Below the pieces are notes generated by a model. It was not told where the DNA came from and made no database searches. It saw only the letters and a program-made list of their open reading frames with translations. Positions 9,583-18,352 of a DNA stretch of 64,000 bases are shown one piece after another. Numbering within the stretch: position 1 is the stretch's first letter; every line of letters begins with the position of its first letter. The position numbers and the translations under genes are program-made. This stretch comes from Bacteroidota bacterium (GTDB taxonomy: Bacteria; Bacteroidota; Bacteroidia; Chitinophagales; Chitinophagaceae), in NCBI GenBank assembly GCA_028876495.1, contig JAGWRO010000089.1, positions 124,001 to 188,000 on the forward strand, given 5' to 3'.

Positions 9583-10752
9583 TCAACTTTTTTCCAGCGC
9601 CTGCAAAATATCTGCTTTTATGTCTTCGATATTTTCCAGGCCAACAGAAATCCTGATGAGCCCCGGCGTAATGCCAACTCCTGTTTTTTCTTCATCGGTT
9701 AATTTAGCATGAGTAGTTGAAGCAGGGTGAGAAGCAATACTGCGCGTATCTCCAAGATTGGAGGTAAGAGTAAGCATTTGCAACGCATTCAAAAACTTCT
9801 TTCCACTCTTTAATCCGCCTTTCAAATCAAAGGTAACCAACGCGCCACCCCGCTTCATTTGTTTTTTTGCTGTTTCATACATTGGGTGGGAGGGATGAAA
9901 AGGATATTTGATACTATTAAGTTTCGGATGGCCGTCCAGTGCTTTTACGAGTTCTTCAGCGTTGTCGCAATGCCTTTGTATCCTTACATCCAGCGTTTCC
10001 AAACTTTTACTGAGCAGCCACGCATTGAAAGGAGAAATCGAAGGCCCGGTATTTTTGCAGAAGGCGAACAGTTCGTCAATCAATTCTTTTTTTCCAACAA
10101 CCACACCTCCGAGCACGCGCCCTTGCCCATCGATCCATTTGGTGGCTGAATGTAAAATGAGATCAGCTCCATATGCTGCCGGTTTTTGTAAAATGGGAGT
10201 GGCAAAACAATTGTCGACCACTAAAATTACTTTATATTTCTTAGCCAATTTGCCCAGCCATTCCAGATCGATTATATCCAACCCCGGATTGGTAGGTGTT
10301 TCTATAAAGATCATTTTGGTGTTGGGCTTTATTAATGATTCCCATGAATCCGTATCATCAAGGTCTGCATAGGAATAGTCAATATTCCACCTGTGAAAAT
10401 ATTTGGTAATGATGGTATGTGTGGAACCAAAAACGGAACGGCAACTTAATAAATGATCACCTGCACTTAAAAATGTCATGAAGCAACCAAAGATGGCACT
10501 CATGCCGGAGGCAGTTGCAAAGCCGGCTTCGGTACCTTCCAACGCGCACATTTTATCAATAAATTCCTGCACATTCGGATTCTCAAACCGCGTATAAATA
10601 TTATTATCCAACTCACCTGCAAAGGTCGCTGCCATTTCTTCAGCACTATCGAACTGAAAACTTGAAGTAAGAAATAAAGGGGTGCTGTGTTCCTTTTCAC
10701 TTGTTCTCGGTGTCTGAATACGCACAGCCTGCGTATTGGGATGCTTCTTCAT
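9583..10752 (-). CDS. metZ: O-succinylhomoserine sulfhydrylase-like Cys/Met metabolism PLP enzyme
   Basis: PLP-dependent trans-sulfuration family enzyme of 389 residues, most like MetZ, which makes homocysteine from an O-acylhomoserine and sulfide. Visible landmarks are YTRFENPN near residues 53-60, ASGMSAIF (cofactor phosphate region), VVDNCFATP with the pyridine-binding Asp180, and SATKWIDGQG with PLP Lys205. C-terminal SVGLENIEDIKADI is typical of the family. Cystathionine gamma-synthase or a gamma-lyase cannot be fully excluded, but the KWIDGQGRVLGG signature favours MetZ. It is monocistronic, and its upstream spacer is full of repeats. Confidence 0.85.
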   Translation of the reverse strand: MKKHPNTQAVRIQTPRTSEKEHSTPLFLTSSFQFDSAEEMAATFAGELDNNIYTRFENPNVQEFIDKMCALEGTEAGFATASGMSAIFGCFMTFLSAGDHLLSCRSVFGSTHTIITKYFHRWNIDYSYADLDDTDSWESLIKPNTKMIFIETPTNPGLDIIDLEWLGKLAKKYKVILVVDNCFATPILQKPAAYGADLILHSATKWIDGQGRVLGGVVVGKKELIDELFAFCKNTGPSISPFNAWLLSKSLETLDVRIQRHCDNAEELVKALDGHPKLNSIKYPFHPSHPMYETAKKQMKRGGALVTFDLKGGLKSGKKFLNALQMLTLTSNLGDTRSIASHPASTTHAKLTDEEKTGVGITPGLIRISVGLENIEDIKADILQALEKS

Positions 10753-10840
10753 TTTGTAAAATTTGTATTGTCTTTACTTGTGTCTTTCTTTTTTTAAGAA
10801 AGGACTGCGAAGATATGAAGCAATGAATTTTATGAGGCGG

Positions 10841-10860
10841 ATAAATTTTATAGCGTTTGT
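10841..10860. repeat. 20-bp direct repeat, left copy
   Basis: ATAAATTTTATAGCGTTTGT, identical over 20 bp to 11170-11189. The two copies bracket 309 bp holding a GC-rich repeat and three palindromes. Confidence 0.85.
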
Positions 10861-10877
10861 TAATTCTAAATTTTGTG

Positions 10878-10934
10878 GGCGGTCGACACCGGCCACGGCG
10901 GGCTGCCTCGGTTGGGGGCCTTCAACCGGCGACA
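10878..10934 (-). repeat. GC-rich structured repeat, copy 1
   Basis: On the minus strand it reads GTCGCCGGTTG ... CAACCGAGGCAG ... GGCCGGTGTCGACCGCCC. It is clearly related to the element at 23427-23496 (shared GTCGCCGGTTG, AACCGxGGCAG and GGTGTC blocks). It is far more GC-rich than its surroundings and has internal stems such as CGGTTG/CAACCG. Confidence 0.7.
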
Positions 10935-10989
10935 ATTTGGAATGCTCATTTTTAGGTTAGATAGAATAGGAGTAAAACTTTTATAGAAC

Positions 10990-11130
10990 CATACCTGATC
11001 AATTGCAACTTGCTTTAGCAAGTGGTTACTATAGGATTGAGAGGCTTTAGCCAAAATTCTTTACAAATCACTTTAGGCTAAAGCCGGATAATAATCCTTC
11101 TATACACAGGGTTAAAACCCTGTGCAATTA
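10990..11130. repeat. Cluster of REP-like palindromes
   Basis: Three short perfect inverted repeats in a row: ACTTGCT-TT-AGCAAGT near 11010-11026; GGCTTTAGCC near 11042 with its reverse complement GGCTAAAGCC near 11075 (each is also self-complementary around two bases); and CACAGGGTT-AA-AACCCTGTG near 11105-11125. This layout is typical of REP-type intergenic repeats known in Bacteroidota. No coding potential was seen; the whole spacer 10753-11264 is non-coding. Confidence 0.65.
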
Positions 11131-11169
11131 AATTAGAAAGTATGATTGTGACTATTCTACCTAATTCTT

Positions 11170-11189
11170 ATAAATTTTATAGCGTTTGT
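11170..11189. repeat. 20-bp direct repeat, right copy
   Basis: Exact match to 10841-10860. Together they bracket the GC-rich element and the palindrome cluster, as expected for an inserted or duplicated cassette. Confidence 0.85.
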
Positions 11190-11205
11190 ATAATTATTCG
11201 AAAAC

Positions 11206-11238
11206 AAAAAGGAATTGCCTTTTAAAACAATTCCCTTT
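11206..11238 (-). terminator. Intrinsic terminator of the head-GIN gene
   Basis: On the minus strand AAAGGGAATTG pairs with CAATTCCTTTTT around a roughly 10-nt loop and ends in a T run. It sits 27 nt past the stop of the gene at 11265-11987. Confidence 0.75.
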
Positions 11239-11264
11239 AATATAATGAGGTGCTATTTTCTGAA

Positions 11265-11987
11265 TTATATTTTTATGGCTTTCCCGCTGCCGGCCACTTT
11301 TGTTGAAATGTTGGTGGCGTTTCCTTTGTAAAACACATTTCCGCTGCCACTGATATTTGCAGTAAGGCTTTTATTGGCATGTACTCTTGCGTTGCCGCTA
11401 CCACTTATTTTTACCTCTACATCATTCGCAGCAACATCGCTGCAATCAACATTTCCGCTTCCACTGACCGCTACCGAAACTGTATTTGCCGGGCCACCTT
11501 TTGCCACAATATTCCCACTTCCCGAAATGGCGAAATGAAGGTCTTTGAAAGAGTCTGAATTCAAATGAATATTACCTGATCCTGAAAGCATAATTTCAGT
11601 TTTGTCATCAGTGGTAAATGAGCCATTCCCATCAATATTGCCGCTGCCACTAAGTTGCAGCATATTTATTTTTGTCATTGAAACATACACTACCATTTTT
11701 GACCGTGATCTTAAATTCATATTCTTTTTCGGCTGAATGATGAGTTTGCCGTTTTCAACGTTTGTTTCTATATAAGGAAGCAGGTTTTCATCAGCTTCTA
11801 CCTGGATATTGTTTGAATTGCCATACACTATCTTTACATCCATCGGGCCACGGGAAGATAAAGAAGTGAAATCAGCAACGGTGCGTGTTTCTTTTTTTAC
11901 ATTTCCATCACCTTTAATCGTTTTCCATGGCTGCGCAAATAACTGTGTACTTGCAAGCATTAAAATAAGAATGAGTAACTTTTTCAT
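11265..11987 (-). CDS. Head-GIN domain (DUF2807) secreted protein
   Basis: Exported 240-residue protein. Signal peptide over about residues 1-18 (MKKLLILILMLASTQLFA). The remainder is a regular beta-helix-like repeat with recurring LSGSGNI/ISGSGNV motifs about every 20 residues, the hallmark of the head-GIN/DUF2807 family. These are presumed periplasmic or surface adhesin-like domains with no known enzymatic activity. It is monocistronic, divergent from the DinB gene and closed by its own terminator. Confidence 0.9.
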   Translation of the reverse strand: MKKLLILILMLASTQLFAQPWKTIKGDGNVKKETRTVADFTSLSSRGPMDVKIVYGNSNNIQVEADENLLPYIETNVENGKLIIQPKKNMNLRSRSKMVVYVSMTKINMLQLSGSGNIDGNGSFTTDDKTEIMLSGSGNIHLNSDSFKDLHFAISGSGNIVAKGGPANTVSVAVSGSGNVDCSDVAANDVEVKISGSGNARVHANKSLTANISGSGNVFYKGNATNISTKVAGSGKAIKI

Positions 11988-12090
11988 GATTTTTGTTTTA
12001 ATTTTTTTGGAAGGATAGTTGTGTAACGAATAGGATTGGTAAAAGTTACAAGAGTGAAAAAAAAATTTAAACGAAATAAATAATAAAATA

Positions 12091-12579
12091 ATGCAACCCG
12101 AAAAATCAGAAAATGCTGCGCTGGTTAATCACCTGACCGATCTTTTAAATAAGGGGAATGCGCATGTGACTTTAGATGAATCTGTAAATAATATCCCTTT
12201 CGAAATTGTGGATAAAAAGCCTCATAATCTCCCTTACAATTTGTGGCAAATAGTTGAGCATATCCGAATTGCACAATGGGATATTTTGGAATTTTCAAAA
12301 GACGCCAACCATAAATCTCCTAAATGGCCTGACGGATATTGGCCTGAGAATACAAAACCTTCCAAAGAAGAATGGGGAAAATGTATTCAACAGATCAAAA
12401 AAGACCGACAGGCATTTATCAGTTTGTTAAAAGAATCTTCTGAAAGTTTATTTACACCTTTTGATTACGGAAACGGGCAGACTTTGTTGCGCGAAGCTCT
12501 GGTATTGGCAGACCATAATAGTTACCACACAGGAGAAATTATCCTTTTGAGGAGGCTTTTGAATAATTGGAAAAAATAA
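12091..12579 (+). CDS. DinB family protein
   Basis: Four-helix-bundle DinB/YfiT-like protein of 162 residues, a superfamily of metal-dependent hydrolases or thiol transferases. Metal-ligand histidines are visible in the usual order: VEHIRIAQWD (about residue 56), then ADHNSYHTGEIILLRRLL near the C terminus. Substrate unknown; members include damage-inducible and bacillithiol-type proteins. Its stop codon overlaps the reverse-oriented CAGTAAAC element. Confidence 0.85.
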   Translation: MQPEKSENAALVNHLTDLLNKGNAHVTLDESVNNIPFEIVDKKPHNLPYNLWQIVEHIRIAQWDILEFSKDANHKSPKWPDGYWPENTKPSKEEWGKCIQQIKKDRQAFISLLKESSESLFTPFDYGNGQTLLREALVLADHNSYHTGEIILLRRLLNNWKK

Positions 12580-12606
12580 AAATCAGCAGTATTTATTTGT
12601 TTACTG
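12571..12606 (-). repeat. CAGTAAAC element, copy F (convergent DinB/lipoprotein junction)
   Basis: Minus strand: CAGTAAACAAATAAATACTG, then CTGATTTTTATTTTTT. The T run starts 24 nt after the first C, as in the other copies. It overlaps the end of the DinB gene and lies just past the stop of the small lipoprotein gene on the minus strand. Confidence 0.6.
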
Positions 12607-12627
12607 CCAGAGATTTTTCGGAATTTT

Positions 12628-12744
12628 TTAATGGTAGCCTACCATTTTAGAAGTAGCAAAGCAGCCTTGCTTTGAAGTGGTGCAGGAGGTTAAAGTTGCA
12701 CCCATCAAAAATACCAGCAGCAATACAATCAAAATCTTTCTCAT
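12628..12744 (-). CDS. Small lipoprotein, 38 residues
   Basis: Short ORF: ATG at 12744 to TAA at 12628. Reads MRKILIVLLLVFLMGATL followed by TSC, then TTSKQGCFAT and SKMVGYH. Basic start, hydrophobic core and lipobox Cys at residue 21 give a clear lipoprotein signal. The short mature part with a GC pair and a terminal GYH resembles tiny lipoproteins common in Bacteroidota (my recollection, not checked). Function unknown. It faces the DinB gene. Confidence 0.6.
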   Translation of the reverse strand: MRKILIVLLLVFLMGATLTSCTTSKQGCFATSKMVGYH

Positions 12745-13149
12745 GATTATAAGATTTAAAAAAAATACTTTTAGCAAACTGCAGGTACGAAAGTTTATTT
12801 TTCAATAAGATTGGAGGAAAAAGAAAACAAATTAACAAAAAATATTCCGGAAATACAAGTACGGAAATGCTCAACCAAAAACATAGTTTTTTGAGCACTG
12901 GAAAAGAAACAGGATTTAAAATGGAGATTTTAGAAAAAGCGATTCTCCAAAAATATTGAAAGGTGTATTTATTTTTCTATATTATATTTTTCTCTTCTGG
13001 ATTGAATAAATAGAATGACATGGATAGCTATAAGCATTTCACAGACAATTTCTTTTACGATCATAGGTTGCGAATTTGAATAATGTTAAACAATGTGTAT
13101 AGAAAATCAAAACGCTTCTTTGCTAATTTTATTATATAGGGCAAATTAA
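12745..13149. other. Non-coding spacer
   Basis: No convincing ORF on either strand. It holds one hairpin, TGCTCAA ... TTGAGCA at 12868-12897 with A-rich and T-rich inner arms, of unknown role. Confidence 0.5.
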
Positions 13150-13178
13150 AAGCCAGAAAAAATTACTTTTTCCGGCTT
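13150..13178 (-). terminator. Intrinsic terminator of the DUF4136/beta-barrel pair
   Basis: Minus strand AAGCCGGAAAAA pairs with TTTTTTCTGGCTT around a short loop, followed by T-rich sequence. It lies about 60 nt past the stop at 13237. Confidence 0.65.
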
Positions 13179-13236
13179 AATTAAATTAAAAGGTTAATAT
13201 TTGAAAAGGAATTCAGTTTTTTGAATTGAATCTTTT

Positions 13237-13869
13237 TTATCTTAATTGAATTTCAACTCCTGCCTGCACGTTTATTGAATTGAGATCTTTAAAATTATTT
13301 TTATGATAAGGTGCATAATCATAAGTAGCGCCTATGTTTAACCCGGATGTGCCTGTTTTTTTAAAAGGAATTACCACTCCAAGTCCCCCTTCTGCCCGAA
13401 ATCCAAAATTGGATTGACTGATGTTGCCAAATTCACCATAGTATTGTTTGTAATCAATAATATTAGCACCTGCAGCCACAGATACATATGGGTTTAAAAA
13501 CGAGGTAGTGCCCGGGAAATATTTTGCTTTTATTAAAATGGGCGTGGTTTGAACTGAGTTACTTAAAACAGCAGATATACTTTGGGTATTAGTCAAATGA
13601 TATAACGCCCGCGGATATTTTTGGTAATAGTCCTGGAAACCATAAGATAAGCCTGCAGACCATTTATCTGAAAAAGGATACATCAGGCTTCCCATAAAAC
13701 CCCGCGGAGAACCATTGCTTACCATATCTTTTTTAAAATTGCCTGTGGGAATGCTATAATTATAATTGAGCTCCAGTTTGAGTGGCTCTTTTTGGGCGGT
13801 TGCAGGCAAATAAAAGCAACTCAATAGGGAGACAGAGACGGCTGTCGCTATTATTTTTATTTTTTTCAT
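13237..13869 (-). CDS. Outer membrane beta-barrel protein
   Basis: 210 residues with a signal peptide ending near ATAQ (residue 26). The mature part shows alternating aromatic and polar strands (LELNYNYSIP, WSAGLSYGFQDYYQ, FGFRAEGGLGVVIPF, LNIGATYDYAPYH) ending in VQAGVEIQLR, which predicts a small 8-stranded barrel of the porin/OmpW-like type. No specific function can be given. It follows the DUF4136 lipoprotein gene by 10 nt, so they are co-transcribed. Confidence 0.75.
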   Translation of the reverse strand: MKKIKIIATAVSVSLLSCFYLPATAQKEPLKLELNYNYSIPTGNFKKDMVSNGSPRGFMGSLMYPFSDKWSAGLSYGFQDYYQKYPRALYHLTNTQSISAVLSNSVQTTPILIKAKYFPGTTSFLNPYVSVAAGANIIDYKQYYGEFGNISQSNFGFRAEGGLGVVIPFKKTGTSGLNIGATYDYAPYHKNNFKDLNSINVQAGVEIQLR

Positions 13870-13879
13870 TTCAGTAATT

Positions 13880-14512
13880 TTAATGTTTTAAATAAGGAGA
13901 CTGATCGAATAAAGCTTTCACCTGGCTATCAGCTACTGATGAATTTAAAATTCCTGATCCTCGGATCAATCCTGTCCAGATGACATTGATATTATTATTA
14001 TTGGTAGTAGCATTTTTTAAATTGAGTATATCAATAGATAGTGCTCCTTCTTTAACCTGGTAAATGCTATAGGCATAAGGAATATAATATCCATAATCGG
14101 GATAACCCCAGTAATACGGATCCCAATATCCACTGTAGTTGTACCAATAATCGCCATAGCTTATTACACCTGTTGAAGTGTTGATAATATGGTTTACATC
14201 AACGCCTAAGTCAGGATTTTCTTTTTTGGATACCAAAGTATATCCTGCCTGGCCCATGTATTTTTTTACCGCATCAATATAAGCCTGGTCAACTGCATTT
14301 AATTCACGCGTGGAGCTGCCATTTTCAATTACTGCTACAGAATCTGAAATACTGTAAGTGTTATAATTGGAAAAATTTACTGTAGAATCATGATCAGTAA
14401 TGTAAATCCTGGATTCTTCATTGCTTAAATTGGTTACCGGGTCTTTGGTGCAACTTGTATACAAAATAGTGGCCGCCAAAAAACCGATTAGTATCAATAA
14501 TCTTGTTTTCAT
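13880..14512 (-). CDS. DUF4136 family lipoprotein
   Basis: Envelope lipoprotein of 210 residues. I chose ATG 14512 because it places a clean lipoprotein signal at the N terminus (MKTRLLILIGFL ... YTSC, Cys21); the longer in-frame start at 14566 would add a non-signal extension. The body has the DUF4136 pattern (STVNFSNYNTYSISD ... AVKKYMGQAGYTLVSKKENPDLGVDVNHI) and a Tyr/Trp/Gly-rich central loop. The family is found as periplasmic lipoproteins of unknown role. It lies upstream of, and is co-transcribed with, a beta-barrel gene. Confidence 0.82.
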   Translation of the reverse strand: MKTRLLILIGFLAATILYTSCTKDPVTNLSNEESRIYITDHDSTVNFSNYNTYSISDSVAVIENGSSTRELNAVDQAYIDAVKKYMGQAGYTLVSKKENPDLGVDVNHIINTSTGVISYGDYWYNYSGYWDPYYWGYPDYGYYIPYAYSIYQVKEGALSIDILNLKNATTNNNNINVIWTGLIRGSGILNSSVADSQVKALFDQSPYLKH

Positions 14513-14661
14513 AGTGTACGTTTTTAGATATTTTTCCACAAAGCGTATACCTAAAAGGAGTTCCAAATTCTAATGAAATCATAAGATCACTAATAAAACT
14601 GAGGGTCATTAAAATTGGGAATTAGAAATTGGTAATATTTGTTTGTTTTCTGTAAAATCAT

Positions 14662-14695
14662 AAAAAAAACCTGCAGGCTTTTTTAACCTGCAGGT
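14662..14695 (-). terminator. Intrinsic terminator of the efflux operon
   Basis: Minus strand ACCTGCAGG-N9-CCTGCAGGT followed by a run of seven or more T. It lies 27 nt past the acrB-like stop at 14722. Confidence 0.9.
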
Positions 14696-14721
14696 GTATT
14701 ATTATCAACTAAAACCAAACA

Positions 14722-17700
14722 TCAAAACCAACTTCCCGTCCATCTTTCACCCACCTGGTTACCCATCTTTCTTTTTCTTCTTTTTACCTGCGCATTATGA
14801 ATAAACATGGTAATAAACATCAAAGGAATGAACAACAACGTAAGTGGCGGAATCCCCATCATTGAGATCCATTTTCCTCCAAAATGCCTGCGCATAGGCC
14901 GTTTTAGCCTTTCGGCAATAAGGTACATGCTTGGCACCATGATCAGGGTCATAAAGAAAGCAAATGCCAAACCAAAGATGATGGTCCAGGCAAGTGGTTT
15001 CCAGAAAACAGTGCTATCGCCTCCAAAGAAAATATGAGGATTTAACTCTGAGAAAGTAGTAATGAAATTAATATTGAAACCAATTCCTAAAGGTATAAGG
15101 GCAAAGATGGCTGCAAGTGCCGTAAGCAACACAGGAATGATCCTGATCTTTCCGGCCTGTATCACCGCTTCCCTGGTCTTCATTCCGCGCGCCCGTAATT
15201 CATCCGCAAAATCTATTACAAGAATCGCATTCTTTACTACAATTCCCGCTAATCCAACGATACCAATGCCCGTCATTACCACAGAAATCGTCATGCCCGT
15301 AATTGAAAAACCAAGGATCACACCGATCACACTGAATATGATTTCTGTTAGAATGATAATGGATTTGCTTACAGAATTAAATTGCAACACAAGAATAAAC
15401 AAGATCAGCATTAAGGCTATCATCAGTGCTTTGCCAAGAAACGCACCTGTTTCCGCCTGTTGCGCGCCTTCCCCGGTTTGTTTGATAGTAACTCCCGGTC
15501 CTTTTTGACTAAAATTATTTATTGCAGTAGCAATATTTTTATTTACTTCTGTGGGGGTATATCCTGAAAGTACATTGGAGAAAATAGTTATTACACGCTT
15601 CACATTTTTTCTTTTAATACTTCCAAGTGTATTGGTGTAATCAACATTTACCAACGAGCTGATCGGAATGGATTTTACCTGTCCGCCACTCGCCATATCC
15701 CTGAATACAATGTTCATATTCAAAAGATCGCTCAGGCTTTTTCGTTGCACTTCATTGTTTCGCAACTGAATTTTATATTCATCTTCGCCTTCCTTTATTT
15801 TTGAAACTTCGCGCCCAAACAAGGCCGTTCTTATCTGCTGACCGATTTGAGCTGTTGATACACCTTCTATCAAGGCGCGTTCCCGGTTTACCGTAAGGGT
15901 AATTTCCGGATTGCTAAGGTCAACATCCAGCTTCAGTTCTTCTATTCCCGGTATTTGTAAACTATCCAGGTAGTTTTTTAAAGCCGTTGCAGTTGAAGTA
16001 AGCTGATCGAAATTCTCGCATGATACTTCAATATTAATTGGAGGATCAGTCGGCGGGCCACTGCTTTCCTGCGCAACAGAAATCTCTGCACCCGGAACTC
16101 CTTTGATCGCTTCACGGATGGAATCAAGATAAGGCGCGGTAGAAATTCCATGCCGTTGCTGGTATTCCACAAATGAAACCTGAACCCTTCCCAGGTTGGG
16201 TTGGGTACTCGTGTTACCGCTAGTTGGGTCAGATGCTCCTACAGCTACGTTGGAGATCACACTTTCTACGATGGGATTCGGTTTGCCTGAAGGGCCATCC
16301 AACACTTTCATCACTTTATTTTCGATATTTTTTGTGATGGAATCTGTATAATCAACGCTGCTTCCAACGGGTAGTTTTAAATAAACATAAATGAAATTCG
16401 GATCACCCTTAGGGAAGAAGACAACGGGAACTTGCCTGATTTGAAATAAAACGAGTGAAAAAAACAATAAAACAAATGTTCCTGCCAAAAGCCACACAGG
16501 CCTCCATTTTGCCGTAGCCCAACGCAATAACTTTTCGTAGCTGGTCATAATGGCCGGCAAAACGCGATTCTGAAATTTATGAATAAGAGAATCGAAAAGA
16601 TAGGTATTTAAAACAACGATTATTGAAAAGAAAATGAGCAGGTTTCCTACAAAAGTTACGTGGAATAAATCAAACAATATTCCGGCCAGTAAAGGAATTA
16701 AAAAAGCTTTGCTGGTGAAAACTGCCGACTTCCTTTTTACTTTCCCTTCCGGATGGTTCATGAAGTCAACCGCGAAAACAGGGTTCATAATAAATGCCAC
16801 GATCAAAGAAGCGGTCAAAGTAAAGATCAACATTGTTGGCAAATAGATCATGAACTTTCCGATAATTCCCGGCCAGAAAAGCAAAGGGAAAAAAGGCGCT
16901 AATGTGGTAAGCGTGCCGGACAAAACAGGCACAAAGATTTCACCCGCGGCCATTTTCGCACATTCTTTTGTAGATAGTTTGCCTTTATTTTCCATAAAAA
17001 TGCGATGCGTATTTTCTATCACTACAATAGCATCATCCACAATAATTCCCAGGCCAAACAAAAGAGCAAAAAGCACAATAAAATTCAGGGTTACATTTCC
17101 GCCGACAATCAAATCAGCAGCAGGTAAAAAAAGGAACGCCACGAACATACTCAGCGGTACAGACAGCGCCACAAAAAAGGCGTTTGTAACTCCCATAAAA
17201 AACATCAGGATCAAAAGAACGAGTATAAATCCGATTACAATTGAATTTACCAAATCATTGAAGGAGGATCTGGTAGAGCGGCTCTGATCGCCTGTAATTA
17301 CCACATTCAGATTGGTAGGTAAAATGGTTCCCTGCATTTCTGCCACCGCTTTTTTTACATTATCAGAAGTTTGAATTAAGTTTTCGCCCGCTCTTTTTAC
17401 GATATTAAGGGTAACTACATTTTTGCCATTCAGTCGCGCATAACTTTCGCTGGTTTTTACAGTGTCTTTAATATTGGCAATGTCTTTTAAATAAATAGGG
17501 GCGCCTGAAGTATTACGTACAATTATTTTTTCAATGTCATACTTTGTTTTAAACTGCCCCCTTATCTGCAAAGTGCGTTTCATGTTTCCTACATCCAGCA
17601 GGCCGCCTGAAATATCTACGTTCTCTCTTTGAATTGCATTGTCAATATCATCAAAAGTTACCCCGGCGCTTTGCATTTTGTAATTATCAACGTTTATCTG

Positions 17701-18294
17701 GAACTCTCTTTCAGGAGCACCCACAATATCTACCCGGGTAATTTCAGGAATTTCTTCGAGCTTGTCTTTCGCATCATCAGCAAATTTTTTCAGGCTCATC
17801 ATATCGTAATCGCCACTAAGATTTACATACATGATAGGCATTTCACTGATGTCGAATGCCTGTACGCTCGGTTCCTGCGTAAGATCGGTAGGTAAATCCG
17901 GTTTCGCTTTATCTACCGCATCTTTGGTTTTCTGCAGACCTACTTCTGGTTGTACACTTGTTTCAAATTCAACTGTGATAATAGAATAGTCCTGCATCGA
18001 GGTGCTGGTGATCTTATTGATTTTCGCGCCGGTAATACCTTTTAACTGTTTTTCAATGGGCTTGGTAACAAGATTTTCAATATCCTTTGGGGAGTTTCCC
18101 GCATAGATTGTTTGAACAACCACCGTCGGAATTACGATGTCAGGAAATTGTTCTTTTGGTAAAGTAACAAACTGGTAAACCCCCATCATCGATACAAAAA
18201 GTATCAGTAGATAGACTGATGTCTTGTTTTTAATTGCCCAACTTGTAGGTTTAAATTCTTTATACTTTTCCTTAAAATTTTCAGCTAAGCTCAT
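14722..18294 (-). CDS. RND efflux transporter permease (AcrB/HAE1 family)
   Basis: Inner-membrane proton-driven pump subunit. The N-terminal helix is followed by the periplasmic porter domain (FVTLPKEQFPDIVIPTVVV, IYAGNSPKDIENLVTKPIE), then the transmembrane block with the proton-relay motif GLGIIVDDAIVVIENT around residue 410, a second periplasmic domain and a second TM block. At 1190 residues it is longer than AcrB (about 1050). The extra length comes partly from hydrophobic segments between the two halves (LIPLLAGILFDLF ... NLLIFFSIIVVLNTYLF) and a C-terminal hydrophobic tail. It is the last gene of tetR-tolC-hlyD-acrB. Drug or other efflux is likely, substrate unknown. Confidence 0.93.
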   Translation of the reverse strand: MSLAENFKEKYKEFKPTSWAIKNKTSVYLLILFVSMMGVYQFVTLPKEQFPDIVIPTVVVQTIYAGNSPKDIENLVTKPIEKQLKGITGAKINKITSTSMQDYSIITVEFETSVQPEVGLQKTKDAVDKAKPDLPTDLTQEPSVQAFDISEMPIMYVNLSGDYDMMSLKKFADDAKDKLEEIPEITRVDIVGAPEREFQINVDNYKMQSAGVTFDDIDNAIQRENVDISGGLLDVGNMKRTLQIRGQFKTKYDIEKIIVRNTSGAPIYLKDIANIKDTVKTSESYARLNGKNVVTLNIVKRAGENLIQTSDNVKKAVAEMQGTILPTNLNVVITGDQSRSTRSSFNDLVNSIVIGFILVLLILMFFMGVTNAFFVALSVPLSMFVAFLFLPAADLIVGGNVTLNFIVLFALLFGLGIIVDDAIVVIENTHRIFMENKGKLSTKECAKMAAGEIFVPVLSGTLTTLAPFFPLLFWPGIIGKFMIYLPTMLIFTLTASLIVAFIMNPVFAVDFMNHPEGKVKRKSAVFTSKAFLIPLLAGILFDLFHVTFVGNLLIFFSIIVVLNTYLFDSLIHKFQNRVLPAIMTSYEKLLRWATAKWRPVWLLAGTFVLLFFSLVLFQIRQVPVVFFPKGDPNFIYVYLKLPVGSSVDYTDSITKNIENKVMKVLDGPSGKPNPIVESVISNVAVGASDPTSGNTSTQPNLGRVQVSFVEYQQRHGISTAPYLDSIREAIKGVPGAEISVAQESSGPPTDPPINIEVSCENFDQLTSTATALKNYLDSLQIPGIEELKLDVDLSNPEITLTVNRERALIEGVSTAQIGQQIRTALFGREVSKIKEGEDEYKIQLRNNEVQRKSLSDLLNMNIVFRDMASGGQVKSIPISSLVNVDYTNTLGSIKRKNVKRVITIFSNVLSGYTPTEVNKNIATAINNFSQKGPGVTIKQTGEGAQQAETGAFLGKALMIALMLILFILVLQFNSVSKSIIILTEIIFSVIGVILGFSITGMTISVVMTGIGIVGLAGIVVKNAILVIDFADELRARGMKTREAVIQAGKIRIIPVLLTALAAIFALIPLGIGFNINFITTFSELNPHIFFGGDSTVFWKPLAWTIIFGLAFAFFMTLIMVPSMYLIAERLKRPMRRHFGGKWISMMGIPPLTLLFIPLMFITMFIHNAQVKRRKRKMGNQVGERWTGSWF

Positions 18295-18332
18295 ACTTAT
18301 TTAATTGTGCTTTTTATCAAAAGCAGTTTATT

Positions 18333-18352
18333 GCATATTTGTTTATTTACTG
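18333..18352 (-). repeat. Partial CAGTAAAC element, copy G
   Basis: Minus strand CAGTAAATAAACAAATATGC; the TAA is the stop codon of the adaptor gene. It has the 5' half of the element but lacks the T-rich half, so it may be chance or a decayed copy. Confidence 0.35.

Noticed and set aside
10753-10860. SAM riboswitch upstream of metZ
   Set aside because: No SAM-I or SAM-II core motifs seen; only a short CTTTCTT/AAGAAAG hairpin and repeats.
11988-12090. GTAAC ... GTTAC pair before the DinB gene as a Crp-like site
   Set aside because: The two halves are about 17 nt apart, unlike the 4-nt spacer of the sulfur-cluster sites, and no sulfur gene is near.
16850-17287. Long plus-strand ORF inside the RND gene
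   Set aside because: Shadow of the minus-strand coding sequence; the RND frame has full family motifs.
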